DNA of 64,000 nt from JAPXLN01 sp033809515 (GCA_033809515.1 JAPXLN010000002.1:124001-188000), one strand, 5' to 3'; counted from the stretch's first letter, positions 17,186 through 26,043 are shown. Numbers and translations are program-made. Notes: generated by a model from the letters alone, not told the origin.

Positions 17186-18295
17186 GTGATGGGCAATGCC
17201 GCCGGCAAAGAAGCCGGCACTTCGGTTTTCGTAAGACGTGAAACGGTTGCTGTCAGGTGCAAGGATGTGATCATAGGCGGAGGAGCTCCTGTATCCATTC
17301 AGACTATGACCAAGACCCTTACCTATGATGTAAGCGCTACGGTGGAAGCTATTGAGTCCGCTGTTTCGGAAGGCGCTGACATTGTGCGACTTGCGGTGCC
17401 TGATGAAGAGGCCGCCAGGGCCTTTGCAGTCATCAGGGAGAAGGTGAAATGCCCTCTGGTGGCAGACATTCACTTTGACCCGAATCTGGCTCTGCTGGCG
17501 TTAGACAGCGGAGCTGACAAGATCAGGGTCAATCCGGGAAACATCGGCGGACAGGGCCACCTTCTTAGAGTGGCAAGAGCAGCCCGGGACAAGGGCGCAT
17601 CCATTCGAGTAGGAGTGAATTCGGGCTCTCTTGAAAAGGACTTGCTGGCCAAGTACGGCGGTCCGGTACCTGAGGCCATGGTGGAGAGCGCCGTGCGGCA
17701 TCTGAAGTATTTGGAAGACTCAGGGTGCGACGGACTGGTCGTGTCTTTGAAGTCGTCAAAAGTAGAAGACACAGTTCGGGCCTACAATCTCCTTGCCCCG
17801 CAGACAAAATGGCCGTTTCACATAGGCATTACTGAGGCAGGCCCGGGTCTGTCAGGAGTTGTCAAATCAGCGTGTGGAATTGGGTCTCTCTTGGCACTGG
17901 GGTTAGGGGATACCCTCAGGGTTTCACTGACAGGACCGTCCACAGAGGAAGTGGCTGTGGCAAAAGAGATTCTCCAGGCCATGGGGAAGCGGACTTTTGG
18001 GCCAGAGTTGATATCATGCCCTACCTGTGGTAGGACTCAGGTCAACCTGGTTCCCATTGTCGCCGAGGTTGAAAGCAGGCTCAAAGCCTTCAAGGCACCT
18101 ATCAAGGTAGCTGTCATGGGTTGTCCTGTGAACGGACCCGGTGAAGCTCGAGAAGCTCATGTGGGGATAGCGTGTGGAAGACAAGGAGGAATCTTGTTCT
18201 CCCATGGACAAGTCCTTGGAAGAGTGGAAGAGGGGGATATGGTTGAGGCCCTCTTGCGTCTTGTAGAGGTAGAAGAGGAGAAGAGCCGGAGGTAA
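17186..18295 (+). CDS. ispG: 4-hydroxy-3-methylbut-2-enyl diphosphate synthase IspG
   Basis: IspG reduces MEcPP to HMBPP with a 4Fe-4S cluster, near the end of the MEP pathway. The N-terminal TIM barrel shows VSIQTMTKT and VADIHFDPNLAL. The C-terminal cluster domain has the ligands in SCPTCGR and in VMGCPVNGPGEA, followed by the usual VGIACGR. At 369 residues it is the normal bacterial length. GTG 17186 and ATG 17189 are both possible starts. dxr and ispG in one operon fit coordinated isoprenoid supply. Confidence 0.95.
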   Translation: MMGNAAGKEAGTSVFVRRETVAVRCKDVIIGGGAPVSIQTMTKTLTYDVSATVEAIESAVSEGADIVRLAVPDEEAARAFAVIREKVKCPLVADIHFDPNLALLALDSGADKIRVNPGNIGGQGHLLRVARAARDKGASIRVGVNSGSLEKDLLAKYGGPVPEAMVESAVRHLKYLEDSGCDGLVVSLKSSKVEDTVRAYNLLAPQTKWPFHIGITEAGPGLSGVVKSACGIGSLLALGLGDTLRVSLTGPSTEEVAVAKEILQAMGKRTFGPELISCPTCGRTQVNLVPIVAEVESRLKAFKAPIKVAVMGCPVNGPGEAREAHVGIACGRQGGILFSHGQVLGRVEEGDMVEALLRLVEVEEEKSRR

Positions 18296-18299
18296 GGGA

Positions 18300-21200
18300 T
18301 TGAGCCAGATTAGGGTTGAACCGGTGTCAGAAGGACTGCGCCTTGCAGGACTTCCTGATGTATTTGACACGGACAAGTGGGAGGCCAAGGACAGGGAGAT
18401 TCTCTCGCTCTTTAACATCGAGGCCATAGATGTGAATCCCGTAGAGGCCAGCTGGACGGTTATGCTTGGTATCCCCGATAGAAACTCATGGGTTAAGGCC
18501 GCGCAAGGAATCACCCGGGATGAGTTTGAGGCTGTTCTTGCCACTGTCCGTCAGGAAATAAGAAAGAAAGTCGCCGGACTGGATCAGGTGCGGTGGGTTG
18601 TGCCTGAAGACAGTTTTGCCCACTTCCGGGTCGAGCGGCAAGGGGAAAAGGATACCCCCGGCAAGCGTAACGGTGGGAGAAACGGCGGGAGAGGGCGCAT
18701 TCAGAAGGGAGACGCTATCCCTATCAGTGAGGTGACAGGTGGCGAGAAAGAAAGGGTAACAGTTTACGGCAAGGTCTGCGACGTCAACTGGAGACAGAAT
18801 CAGACCGGCAGGTTTGACGCCACTTTTGTGATTACCGATCCGGGCGGTTCTGTAAAGGTCAGGCTTTTCTCTCAGGAAGAGAAGATTGATGAGTTGGGTG
18901 AAGGCTCGTGGGTGCTTGCAAGAGGACGAACCGGCACAGACAGATACGATTCGGAACCTGTAGTGTTTGTGACAAACTGCTCAGATTTGGTTTTGGTCGA
19001 AGCTGTATGTCGGGCTGACCAAGCTCCTGTCAAACGAGTAGAACTCCATCTGCACACAAAAATGAGCGCTTTGGACTCAATTCTCGACCTTGAAGACGCT
19101 GTGCTGCGTGCCCGGACGTGGGGGCACCCAGCTGTGGCGGTTACAGACCATGGTGTTGTGCAGTCCTTTCCCGAAGCCTACAAGCTCGGCAAAAAACATA
19201 ATGTCAAGATTATCTACGGCCTTGAGGGGTACTTAGTCGAGGACGAAGACCCTAAGGGCCATACTTATCATATTGTCCTCCTGGCGAGAAACCAAGAAGG
19301 GCTCAGGCATCTCTATGAGATAGTTACTGAGTCTCATCTCAAGCACTTTTACAGGACCCCCAGGATTCCAAGAAGTCTCCTGGCAGAAAAGCGGGAGGGG
19401 CTCATTGTAGGATCTGCATGTGAAGCAGGCGAACTTTTTCAAGCTGTTCTGAAGTCAAAGCCTGCCGGCGAATTGGAGAGGATTGCTTCTTTCTACGACT
19501 ATATAGAGATCCAGCCTCTGGCCAATAATGCATTTTTGGTTTCCGGCGGCCAGGTTGCGGATAAGGCGTCCTTAGAGGAGCTAAACAAGAGTATCTACAG
19601 GTTGGCCGGGAAGGTGAAAAAGCCTTGTGTAATGACTTCCGATGCCCATTACCTGGACCCGGAAGACGGGATTTACCGTACTGTATTGCTTGCAGGCAAA
19701 GGAATGGAGAACAAAGAGCAAGGCGCTGAAGTCTACCTCAGAACCACTTGTGAGCTTCTTAGTGAGGCATCCCGGTATCTTGGCGAGGAAGCTGCCTACG
19801 AGGTTGTGGTGGCAAATCCCAATGCCATCGCTGAATCCGTGGAGGATGTTGTCCCTGTTCCCCTGGGATTCCACTACCCTACGCTGAAGGATGCCGGTGT
19901 CAAGCTTCGCCGGTTAGCTGAAGAGGGCGCGAGAAGAGTGTACGGAGAGAGACTGCCCCCTATAGTGAAGGAGAGGCTTGACAAGGAACTAGATGCGATT
20001 GTGGGCAACGGTTTTGCGTCCCTTTACCTGATTGCCGTTGGCATGGTGGAGAAATCACAACAGGATGGTTACCCGGTTGGTTCCCGGGGCTCGGTTGGTT
20101 CGTCATTGGTTGCCACGTGTACCGGGATAACTGAGGTAAACCCTTTGGTGCCTCATTATGTGTGCCCCAAGTGCCACTGGAACGATTTTTCCCCGGACCC
20201 AACTTACAGCTCAGGATTTGACCTGCCGGGGAAACAGTGCCCTTCGTGCGGCGAAGCTCTTCTTAGAGACGGGCAAGACATCCCTTTTGAGACCTTCATG
20301 GGTTTCCACGGTGAGAAATTCCCTGACATAGACCTGAATTTCTCGGGGGAAGAACAAGGGACCATCTTCAAGTTTGCAGAGGAACTGCTGGGCTCAGATC
20401 AGGTGTTCAGGGCAGGCACTATAGCCACAGTTGCCACCAAGACCGCTTTTGGTTTTGTCAAAGCATATGCAGAGTCCCGCGGACAATCTTTGCGGCGTGC
20501 AGAAGAGACAAGGTTGGCCAAAGGGTTGGAAGGCGTAAAGAGAACCACCGGTCAACACCCCGGAGGTGTAATGGTCATCCCGGCAGGCATGGATGTGCTG
20601 GATTTCACTCCCCTTCAGCATCCGGCCGATGACAAGACAAAGGGCACTGTTACAACGCATTTTGACTACAATTCCATATCAGGCCACCTTGTGAAGGTGG
20701 ACATACTTGGCCATGATAATCCGACAATGCTCAAAATGCTCCATGAGCTCACAGACTTGGACCCGGCAAGAGTACCTATGGACGACCCGGAAACCCTGGT
20801 GCTTTTTTCGGGAACATCGCCTGGCGACGCCGTTGGAATACCTGAATTCGGTACAAGGTTCGTCAGAGGCATGCTTGCTGAGACACAGCCTAAATGCTTT
20901 GGCGATCTGGTCAGGATATCGGGTTTGTCCCATGGCACCGACGTTTGGGCCAACAATGCCAGGGACCTTATCAGAGATGGTGCTGCTACATTGGACCAGG
21001 TGATTGCAACCCGGGAGGACATCTTCTTGTATCTGATGAAAAAAGGCATGGAGCCATCTTGTGCCTTTGCAATCGCCGAAAAGGTCAGGAAAGGAAAGCC
21101 TCTCTCCGGTGAGGATATTGAGGATCTCAACAAGCTGTCTCTACCTGATTGGTACGTGGATTCATGCAAGAAGATCAGTTACCTTTTCCCAAAGGCTCAT

Positions 21201-21707
21201 GCTGCGGCCTACGTAACGGCAGCCTTTCGCATAGCTTACTACAAGGTCCACTATCCCTTAGCCTTTGCCGCTGCGTACTTCTCTTTGTCAGGTTCGGCGT
21301 TTACTACAGTCTTCCACCGGCAGACGCCGGCTCAGTGGATGAAATACATTGAGAAGGTTAACGCATCGCCTAATGCTACTGCCAGAGAACAGGACACCGC
21401 CTCTACGCTGGAAGTCGCCCTTGACATGGTCAATCGCGGAGTTCTGTTCGAAAGAGTCTCCTTATACCGCTCCGACGCCACTAAGTATGTTATCGACGGA
21501 AAGGCGCTGGTTCCTCCGTTTACTTCTATACCGGGTCTGGGAACCCATGCTGCGTCAGCAATTGCAGCTGCACGCAGGGAAGGCCCATTCACCTCAGTAG
21601 ACGATTTCAGGAGAAGGACGAAAACCGGCAAAAAACTTTGTGATTCCTTGCGAAAAGAAGGTCTGTTCGAAGGTCTGTCAGAAAGCGAGCAGCTGTCGCT
21701 TTTCTAG
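18300..21707 (+). CDS. polC: DNA polymerase III PolC-type alpha subunit without the proofreading exonuclease insert
   Basis: PolC is the main replicase of Bacillota. The order seen is: N-terminal domain (1-130), OB fold (about 140-235), PHP domain starting at HLHT (about 250), polymerase core with Cys4 zinc motif (CPKC...CPSC), the catalytic PDIDLNFSGEEQ, and the HPGGVMVIP segment. A helix-hairpin-helix (IPGLGTHAASAIAAAR) lies near the end. PolC usually carries a DnaQ-like 3'-5' exonuclease of about 170 residues inside the PHP domain after the YGLE strand. Here IYGLEGYLVEDEDPKG runs straight into HTYHIVLLARN, and no DExE-type exonuclease motif is present. The product has 1135 residues against about 1430 in Bacillus. 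Confidence 0.95.
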   Translation: MSQIRVEPVSEGLRLAGLPDVFDTDKWEAKDREILSLFNIEAIDVNPVEASWTVMLGIPDRNSWVKAAQGITRDEFEAVLATVRQEIRKKVAGLDQVRWVVPEDSFAHFRVERQGEKDTPGKRNGGRNGGRGRIQKGDAIPISEVTGGEKERVTVYGKVCDVNWRQNQTGRFDATFVITDPGGSVKVRLFSQEEKIDELGEGSWVLARGRTGTDRYDSEPVVFVTNCSDLVLVEAVCRADQAPVKRVELHLHTKMSALDSILDLEDAVLRARTWGHPAVAVTDHGVVQSFPEAYKLGKKHNVKIIYGLEGYLVEDEDPKGHTYHIVLLARNQEGLRHLYEIVTESHLKHFYRTPRIPRSLLAEKREGLIVGSACEAGELFQAVLKSKPAGELERIASFYDYIEIQPLANNAFLVSGGQVADKASLEELNKSIYRLAGKVKKPCVMTSDAHYLDPEDGIYRTVLLAGKGMENKEQGAEVYLRTTCELLSEASRYLGEEAAYEVVVANPNAIAESVEDVVPVPLGFHYPTLKDAGVKLRRLAEEGARRVYGERLPPIVKERLDKELDAIVGNGFASLYLIAVGMVEKSQQDGYPVGSRGSVGSSLVATCTGITEVNPLVPHYVCPKCHWNDFSPDPTYSSGFDLPGKQCPSCGEALLRDGQDIPFETFMGFHGEKFPDIDLNFSGEEQGTIFKFAEELLGSDQVFRAGTIATVATKTAFGFVKAYAESRGQSLRRAEETRLAKGLEGVKRTTGQHPGGVMVIPAGMDVLDFTPLQHPADDKTKGTVTTHFDYNSISGHLVKVDILGHDNPTMLKMLHELTDLDPARVPMDDPETLVLFSGTSPGDAVGIPEFGTRFVRGMLAETQPKCFGDLVRISGLSHGTDVWANNARDLIRDGAATLDQVIATREDIFLYLMKKGMEPSCAFAIAEKVRKGKPLSGEDIEDLNKLSLPDWYVDSCKKISYLFPKAHAAAYVTAAFRIAYYKVHYPLAFAAAYFSLSGSAFTTVFHRQTPAQWMKYIEKVNASPNATAREQDTASTLEVALDMVNRGVLFERVSLYRSDATKYVIDGKALVPPFTSIPGLGTHAASAIAAARREGPFTSVDDFRRRTKTGKKLCDSLRKEGLFEGLSESEQLSLF
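21683..21704. terminator. Possible bidirectional terminator between polC and the folT-type gene
   Basis: AAAGCGA and TCGCTTT form a perfect 7-base stem with a 7-base loop, A-rich on the 5' side and T-rich on the 3' side. This is the usual shape of a shared terminator for convergent genes. It lies inside the last codons of polC, and the T tract is only four to five bases, so it may be weak. Confidence 0.4.
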
Positions 21708-21722
21708 TGTCCCTGCGTTTCC

Positions 21723-22268
21723 TTAGTGGAGACCACTTTGACGCGGAAGCAGCCCCATCGCTGTGGCGTTGACTAGTAACGCTCTGACCACAACGGTATA
21801 TACAGGGACTTCCACGAAAAACCCTACAATGCGTGGGATCATGATGACCCTGTAATCCATACCAAAAAGGGAGCAAAGGAAATATGGGGTTAGACTCAGG
21901 GATACAAGCACATTTCCGGCTGCTACGGAAACGGCCAGCCTGGTCCATGTAGGAGGACGATCAGAACCGCCGGTAAGCCGAAAAACCAAACCCGGTATTG
22001 CCCCCGCAAGCGCGGCGGTCAGAGTGAAGTGAGGCATGTAGCCTCCCATGGAACTCATAAGGAATCCTGCAATGTCGGAAACGGCGCCTGCAAGCCCTCC
22101 GTAGAGAGGCCCTAATGTGATCCCGGCCACGATGTTGGGAAGGCTCCCCAGGCCAATACGTATTCCTTCCACTCCTGCAAGAGATATGCGCAATGATGCG
22201 AACCTGGTGAGGACTACGGATAGCCCTGTCATCATTGCCGCTAGTATGACTTTTCGAAAGTGTTTCAC
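21723..22268 (-). CDS. folT: ECF transporter S component, folate (FolT) type
   Basis: S components bind a vitamin and dock on the shared EcfAAT module. The 181-residue product has about six membrane helices. It shows the typical FolT-like pattern: GLSVVLTRF near the start, GIRIGLGSLPNIVAGITLGP, AGAVSDIAGFL and FTLTAALAGAIPGLV. I chose the GTG at 22268 because GGGGAGG lies about 8 bases upstream; the open frame continues to 22457 without similarity. It converges on polC. I looked for a tetrahydrofolate riboswitch upstream and found none. Folate specificity is inferred from the motif pattern. Confidence 0.8.
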   Translation of the reverse strand: MKHFRKVILAAMMTGLSVVLTRFASLRISLAGVEGIRIGLGSLPNIVAGITLGPLYGGLAGAVSDIAGFLMSSMGGYMPHFTLTAALAGAIPGLVFRLTGGSDRPPTWTRLAVSVAAGNVLVSLSLTPYFLCSLFGMDYRVIMIPRIVGFFVEVPVYTVVVRALLVNATAMGLLPRQSGLH

Positions 22269-22469
22269 TGTGGTACCTCCCCTGGTCGCCGTGATGCACC
22301 CGCCAATTGTTTCCAAATATAGATCTGCTTTCATCTGGCACATGACCAACGATACATGACTAATGATACAGGTAATGCTGTGTTTCAGGCAACATAATGA
22401 ACTCGGCTTGTATCGAATGAGAATGCATGGGCATAGTCCACAGGTAGAATACTTCATCTTGCGAAGCTA

Positions 22470-22710
22470 GGGATGCAGGTGGTAAGATGATGGTGCTCGC
22501 AGATTTCAGCCTGCGAGAGGATTGAGTACCCTGCTGTGTGCGTGGATCACGGTGAGTTTGAGCCAACACCGTGAACAAGGGAGCCTGGTCTCCGTTGAGC
22601 GGCGTGCAGACCGCTTGCAAGGCGGAAGCACAGATGCCGCGGGAGGGCACCCACCTGCTTGAGCAGGTTCAACACCCTCCGGATTCACGGCATGGCGGGG
22701 TGCATTGGTA
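22470..22710 (+). ncRNA. ssrS: Likely 6S RNA (ends approximate)
   Basis: 6S RNA mimics an open promoter and sequesters the housekeeping RNA polymerase. The segment has no credible gene. It shows pieces that match bacterial 6S RNA as I remember it: GGTGCTCGCAG near the 5' end, GAGCCTGG and CGTTGAGC then GCAGACCGC in the middle, and a 3' hairpin CCACCTGCTTGAGCAGG followed by TTCAA. Perfect stems are CTCGCAG with CTGCGAG, CACGGTG with CACCGTG, and ACCTGC with GCAGGT. The closing stem could not be fixed, so both ends are uncertain by about 20 bases. A covariance search would decide. Confidence 0.6.
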
Positions 22711-22724
22711 AAGGGTTCTTATGG

Positions 22725-22754
22725 TTGTAAAACCTCTATCGCCTGTGGTAAACT
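22725..22754 (+). promoter_or_regulatory. Promoter of tRNA-Leu(CAG)
   Basis: TTGTAA at 22725-22730 and TAAACT at 22749-22754 are 18 bases apart. Transcription would start near 22761, 7 bases before the tRNA. Confidence 0.5.
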
Positions 22755-22767
22755 AGGCGATGCAAGT

Positions 22768-22854
22768 GCCGAAGTGGTGGAAATGGCAGACACGCGGTGT
22801 TCAGGGCGCCGTAGGTGCAAGCCTGTGTGGGTTCAAATCCCACCTTCGGCACCA
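22768..22854 (+). tRNA. tRNA-Leu, anticodon CAG
   Basis: The 7-base acceptor stem GCCGAAG pairs with CTTCGGC, and the CCA end is encoded at 22852-22854. The anticodon arm CGGTG-TTCAGGG-CGCCG gives anticodon CAG, reading CUG codons. The long variable arm and the GGTTCAAATCC T-loop region are typical of class II tRNA-Leu. A run of six T follows directly and may end transcription. Confidence 0.97.
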
Positions 22855-22907
22855 TTTTTTATGCTCCTGCACAGTCACGTCACGTGTATCGCTTATGACG
22901 GGGGTGG

Positions 22908-23399
22908 TTAGAGAAGCGGATGTTCCTGGATACGCCATGAGCTATTCGGGTGCGTTGGCATACATTCCTCAGTGTATACAGCAAAGCCGTGCCCTTTCAG
23001 AAGAGCTGCCAGCACACCGTCGCCTGGCACCTCTGTCCTGTTGAAGGTCCCGTCATAGATGCGGCCCCAGCCGCAAGCAGGGCTTCGAGCCTTGAGTACG
23101 GCCCGGTTGCATCCTGCTTGAAGGGCGATGTATAGGGCTTTCCAGGCGCCGTCAACATAGGCGCATGTCATATCGTGGCCCTTGATGTTGATGACTCTTG
23201 CTGTGCCTGCCAGGACTTTGTTTCCGCCGCCTCCTGCAATCTCACATGGGTCCCTGGGCACCGGCAGTCCTCCCAGAACTTCCGGGCATACCGGGACAGC
23301 CTGTCCGGACTTGAGCAGATAGTCGACTTTGTCCGAACAAGACGTTCTTCCGTCATAGCGGCAGGGAAATCCGCATAAACATGCCGAAACTACATACAT
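22908..23399 (-). CDS. DUF523 family protein (YbbK-like)
   Basis: The 163-residue product is a small cytoplasmic Cys-rich protein. DUF523 hallmarks are VSACLCGFPCRYDG at the N-terminus, PVCPEVLGGLPVPRDPCEI in the middle and LKARSPACGWG near residue 108. The conserved cysteines suggest metal or Fe-S binding, but no function is established that I know of. The ATG has GGAGG 8 bases upstream. It is divergent from the carboxypeptidase gene, with only 49 bases between the two starts. Confidence 0.85.
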   Translation of the reverse strand: MYVVSACLCGFPCRYDGRTSCSDKVDYLLKSGQAVPVCPEVLGGLPVPRDPCEIAGGGGNKVLAGTARVINIKGHDMTCAYVDGAWKALYIALQAGCNRAVLKARSPACGWGRIYDGTFNRTEVPGDGVLAALLKGHGFAVYTEECMPTHPNSSWRIQEHPLL

Positions 23400-23448
23400 T
23401 GAGGTTACCTCCTCACAAACATTATTTCAGTCTTCGGAGGTCGGGTCT

Positions 23449-24675
23449 ATGTTCAGTCTAAATCGTTCTACAACCGGCAAAGCATCGATTATCTTGACCC
23501 TGGTCGTCATTGCTGCTTCGCTCCTGGTTCAAGCTCCAGTGCCATTGGTTCACGCCGCAGGGGCTCCCCCGGAAATAGGCGCCGAGAAATGCCTTGTGGC
23601 AGATCTCAAATCGGGAAGCATCCTCTATGCAAAAGATGAGGATCTGCCGCACGTCCCTGCCAGTTTGACCAAAATAATGACGTTGTACATAGTGTTTGAC
23701 GAAATCTCCCTGGGCAATGTTGCCATGGACGACATGGTCCCTATTTCAGAGGCGGCCTGGGCCACAGAAGGCTCAAAAATGTTCGTCCTGGTTGGCACGA
23801 AAGTTAAGGTGAGCGACCTCATCTACGGCGTTACTGTTATGTCGGGTAACGACGCATGCGTAGCTCTGGCCGAATATATATCCGGAAATGTCACATCGTT
23901 TGTTGACCGGATGAACCGGAAAGCAAGGGATCTGGGTCTCTCGACCGCTCAGTTTGTGGACGTACACGGTCTTTCTGATGACAATAGGATTTCAGCAAGA
24001 GATCTCTTTACCTTAACCAGTTCCTACGCTGGCGTACATCCGGAGGCTTTGGCTTTTCATGAAGTCAGGGAGTTCACGTATACTGCGCCGGGTGAGGCTG
24101 AAAAGGCACCGCAGTTCAACAGAAACCGCCTCCTTTGGTCATATCCGGGCACATATGGGCTCAAGACAGGGTTTACGACCCGGGCAGGGTTCAACATGGT
24201 CGCTCTGTGTAACCGCTCAGGTTTTGAGGTTATTGTCGTTGTCTTAGGGTCTGCCAGAGGTAAGTCTATAGACCAGGGTGAAAAGGAGCGCGCTGCACAG
24301 GTTACGTCTCTTTTGGATTGGGCCTACGGCAACTATGTTCACGTCAGTACGGACGAACCGGGTTTTGTGGCCGGCAAAGTCCGAGTGTGGAAAGGCAAAG
24401 GGAAGTGGGCCTCTGCCGTCGCTCCTGCAGGCCTGTCTACCACAGTGGAGAAGGGCAAGGAAGACAGGGTCGCCTACAGAATCGAGCTAACCAGCGGTCT
24501 GCAAGCCCCTGTGGCGGGAGGCTCCAAAGTAGGCGAAGCCATCTTTACGTGTGAGGGTGAAGATATCAGCAAGGTGGATTTGGTTGCAGACAGGGACGTG
24601 CCGAGGGGTAACCTCTTTAGGGTCGTTTGGGACAGTATCCTGTGGGCCCTAGCTCGCGCCTTCGGTCGCGTCTAG
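23449..24675 (+). CDS. D-alanyl-D-alanine carboxypeptidase, peptidase S11 (DacF/DacA type)
   Basis: S11 enzymes (low-mass penicillin-binding proteins) trim the terminal D-Ala from peptidoglycan stem peptides outside the membrane. The product has a signal peptide (about 1-36, ending VHAAG), then the three active-site motifs SLTK, SGN and KTG in the right order, and a C-terminal beta domain with a hydrophobic amphipathic end that may tether it to the membrane. The ATG has GGAGG 8 bases upstream. The length of 408 residues fits. Its last 27 bases overlap the convergent MFS gene. A second paralogue is at 48.2 kb. Confidence 0.93.
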   Translation: MFSLNRSTTGKASIILTLVVIAASLLVQAPVPLVHAAGAPPEIGAEKCLVADLKSGSILYAKDEDLPHVPASLTKIMTLYIVFDEISLGNVAMDDMVPISEAAWATEGSKMFVLVGTKVKVSDLIYGVTVMSGNDACVALAEYISGNVTSFVDRMNRKARDLGLSTAQFVDVHGLSDDNRISARDLFTLTSSYAGVHPEALAFHEVREFTYTAPGEAEKAPQFNRNRLLWSYPGTYGLKTGFTTRAGFNMVALCNRSGFEVIVVVLGSARGKSIDQGEKERAAQVTSLLDWAYGNYVHVSTDEPGFVAGKVRVWKGKGKWASAVAPAGLSTTVEKGKEDRVAYRIELTSGLQAPVAGGSKVGEAIFTCEGEDISKVDLVADRDVPRGNLFRVVWDSILWALARAFGRV

Positions 24676-25929
24676 CGAGGACTTGCCAATCAGCGTGAAT
24701 GTCAGAGCTATGCCCAGGACACGCAGCGCAAAACTTGTGTTCATGGCAAAGTTCATGCCGAAGCTTTCATAAAGCCAGACTCCGAAAAACGGCCAGACGA
24801 CGCCTGAGACTCCCAGGGCCACGTTGTATGAAGCAACGTAGGCGGGTCTGGCCGTTGCCGGAGAGAAGTCCAGAAGTGCGTTAAACAGTGCCAGGCCAAA
24901 ACCGGCGCCGAAGAACCCTCCCAGGCAGCTCAGGCCTATGAACACATACGGAGATCTCCAGTATGTGTATATAACGGGCAAAGGGATGTGTGCTGCGGCA
25001 GTAGCAGCCAGAACCTTGAGGTTTCCGTGATGGCCGCACCATTTGCCCCAGCTTTTGTATGAGAGAAAGGAACATATGCCTGAGGCCATGGAGAAAGCTC
25101 CCAGCCACGCATTGCTGAGGTTCATTATCCGGACAAATAAGATGGTCCATAAACTCGCAGGCACGTGAAAGCCAACGTGTATTGTCAGCACTGCACCGAC
25201 AAACTTCAGAAACGCTTTGTCGTTCCGGACCAGGATAAAGCCTTTGCCTCCCCTTTCAGAGGAGATCCTTTGGTCCTCAGCAAGGGGAGTCTCCTTATGT
25301 TTCGTCAGATAGTAGAGGGAGCCCATGACCATTGCAAAAGAAACGGTGTAGAGCACAGCGTAGTTGGCAGGCCAGGCCATACTGTCCAGGAGAGGACCCG
25401 CCGCTGCCGTAGACAGAAGGGTAGTGAGCGTGCAGATCATATTCCGGTCCCCGAAAATCCTGGCTCGCAACCGGGGGTCGAACAGCTCGCCCATGAGAGC
25501 CGTCCACGCAATGCCTACAGTTGTTGCAGGGAAGTTCATCAAAGAGAACATCAAGATAAAGGTCCAGGCTTTAGCAATGTCTTCAATAGGAAGCAGAACT
25601 ACTACGGCAAACAGAAGATAGAAAATCCGGTGAGCTGCGGCCCAGATCAAAGTGGGCTTCAGCCTGTTGTCGTACCTATCTATTATGAGGGCCGAGGGAA
25701 CCTGGGACAAAAGCCCGACCGCAGCAGGGAGTGACGAGAGAAGCGCAAGCATATAATCGGTAGCTCCGAGCTTGATTGCAGAGGCGCCCCAGAAAGGACC
25801 CGTCAAGCCGTTCATTACTGAAAATAGCATGCCATCTTTGAGACTGGTCAAAGCATTGTGCCTTTCAGTCTCGTTATGCACGTAGTCGTAGAGCCGGATT
25901 TCTTTCAGGCGAATCCCCTTCAAGTGCAT
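24649..25929 (-). CDS. Major facilitator superfamily transporter
   Basis: The product of about 426 residues has roughly twelve membrane helices in two halves, with a cytoplasmic loop near residues 215-235. The N-terminal half carries a loop with charged residues (IDRYDNRLKP) typical of MFS after helix 2. The substrate cannot be told. I chose the ATG at 25929 because AGGTG lies about 6 bases upstream; ATG 25950 would add seven residues without a ribosome site. The gene is divergent from carbamate kinase and its end overlaps the carboxypeptidase gene. Confidence 0.82.
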   Translation of the reverse strand: MHLKGIRLKEIRLYDYVHNETERHNALTSLKDGMLFSVMNGLTGPFWGASAIKLGATDYMLALLSSLPAAVGLLSQVPSALIIDRYDNRLKPTLIWAAAHRIFYLLFAVVVLLPIEDIAKAWTFILMFSLMNFPATTVGIAWTALMGELFDPRLRARIFGDRNMICTLTTLLSTAAAGPLLDSMAWPANYAVLYTVSFAMVMGSLYYLTKHKETPLAEDQRISSERGGKGFILVRNDKAFLKFVGAVLTIHVGFHVPASLWTILFVRIMNLSNAWLGAFSMASGICSFLSYKSWGKWCGHHGNLKVLAATAAAHIPLPVIYTYWRSPYVFIGLSCLGGFFGAGFGLALFNALLDFSPATARPAYVASYNVALGVSGVVWPFFGVWLYESFGMNFAMNTSFALRVLGIALTFTLIGKSSLDATEGAS

Positions 25930-25985
25930 TTGCTTCACCTGACTGTTCATTGGTCAGCCGCTTCAGAGGGAGTCTTCCGGTCTCA

Positions 25986-26001
25986 GGAGAATCTATTCTC
26001 C
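25986..26001. promoter_or_regulatory. Operator-like inverted repeat between divergent genes
   Basis: GGAGAATCTATTCTCC is a 16-base inverted repeat with perfect 7-base arms and a 2-base centre. It sits in the shared upstream region of the MFS gene (-) and arcC (+), 43 bases before the arcC -35 box. The symmetry suggests a dimeric regulator site. No regulator gene lies next to it. Confidence 0.4.
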
Positions 26002-26043
26002 GCATGGCGCATTTTACCCTTCTGCCTGCCGGCCGGACGGCTC

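Noticed and set aside
20666..21169. A 167-residue reverse-strand frame inside polC
   Set aside because: It mirrors a well-conserved polymerase region and encodes a low-complexity Ser/Leu-rich product, as expected of a shadow frame.
22269..22470. A tetrahydrofolate riboswitch before the folT-type gene
   Set aside because: Such riboswitches are common before folT, but the reverse strand here shows none of the conserved stems or the purine-rich binding core that I know.
22360..22650. Reverse-strand reading frames across the 6S region
   Set aside because: They cover strong RNA stems and encode nothing recognisable; no suitable ribosome site is present.
22470..22710. SRP RNA as an alternative to 6S RNA
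   Set aside because: GGCGGAAGCAC is only a distant look-alike of the SRP GGAAGCAGC motif, and the rest of the SRP hairpin is missing.
25165..25734. A 189-residue forward frame inside the MFS gene
   Set aside because: It is antisense to a clear 12-helix transporter and its composition is typical of a shadow frame.
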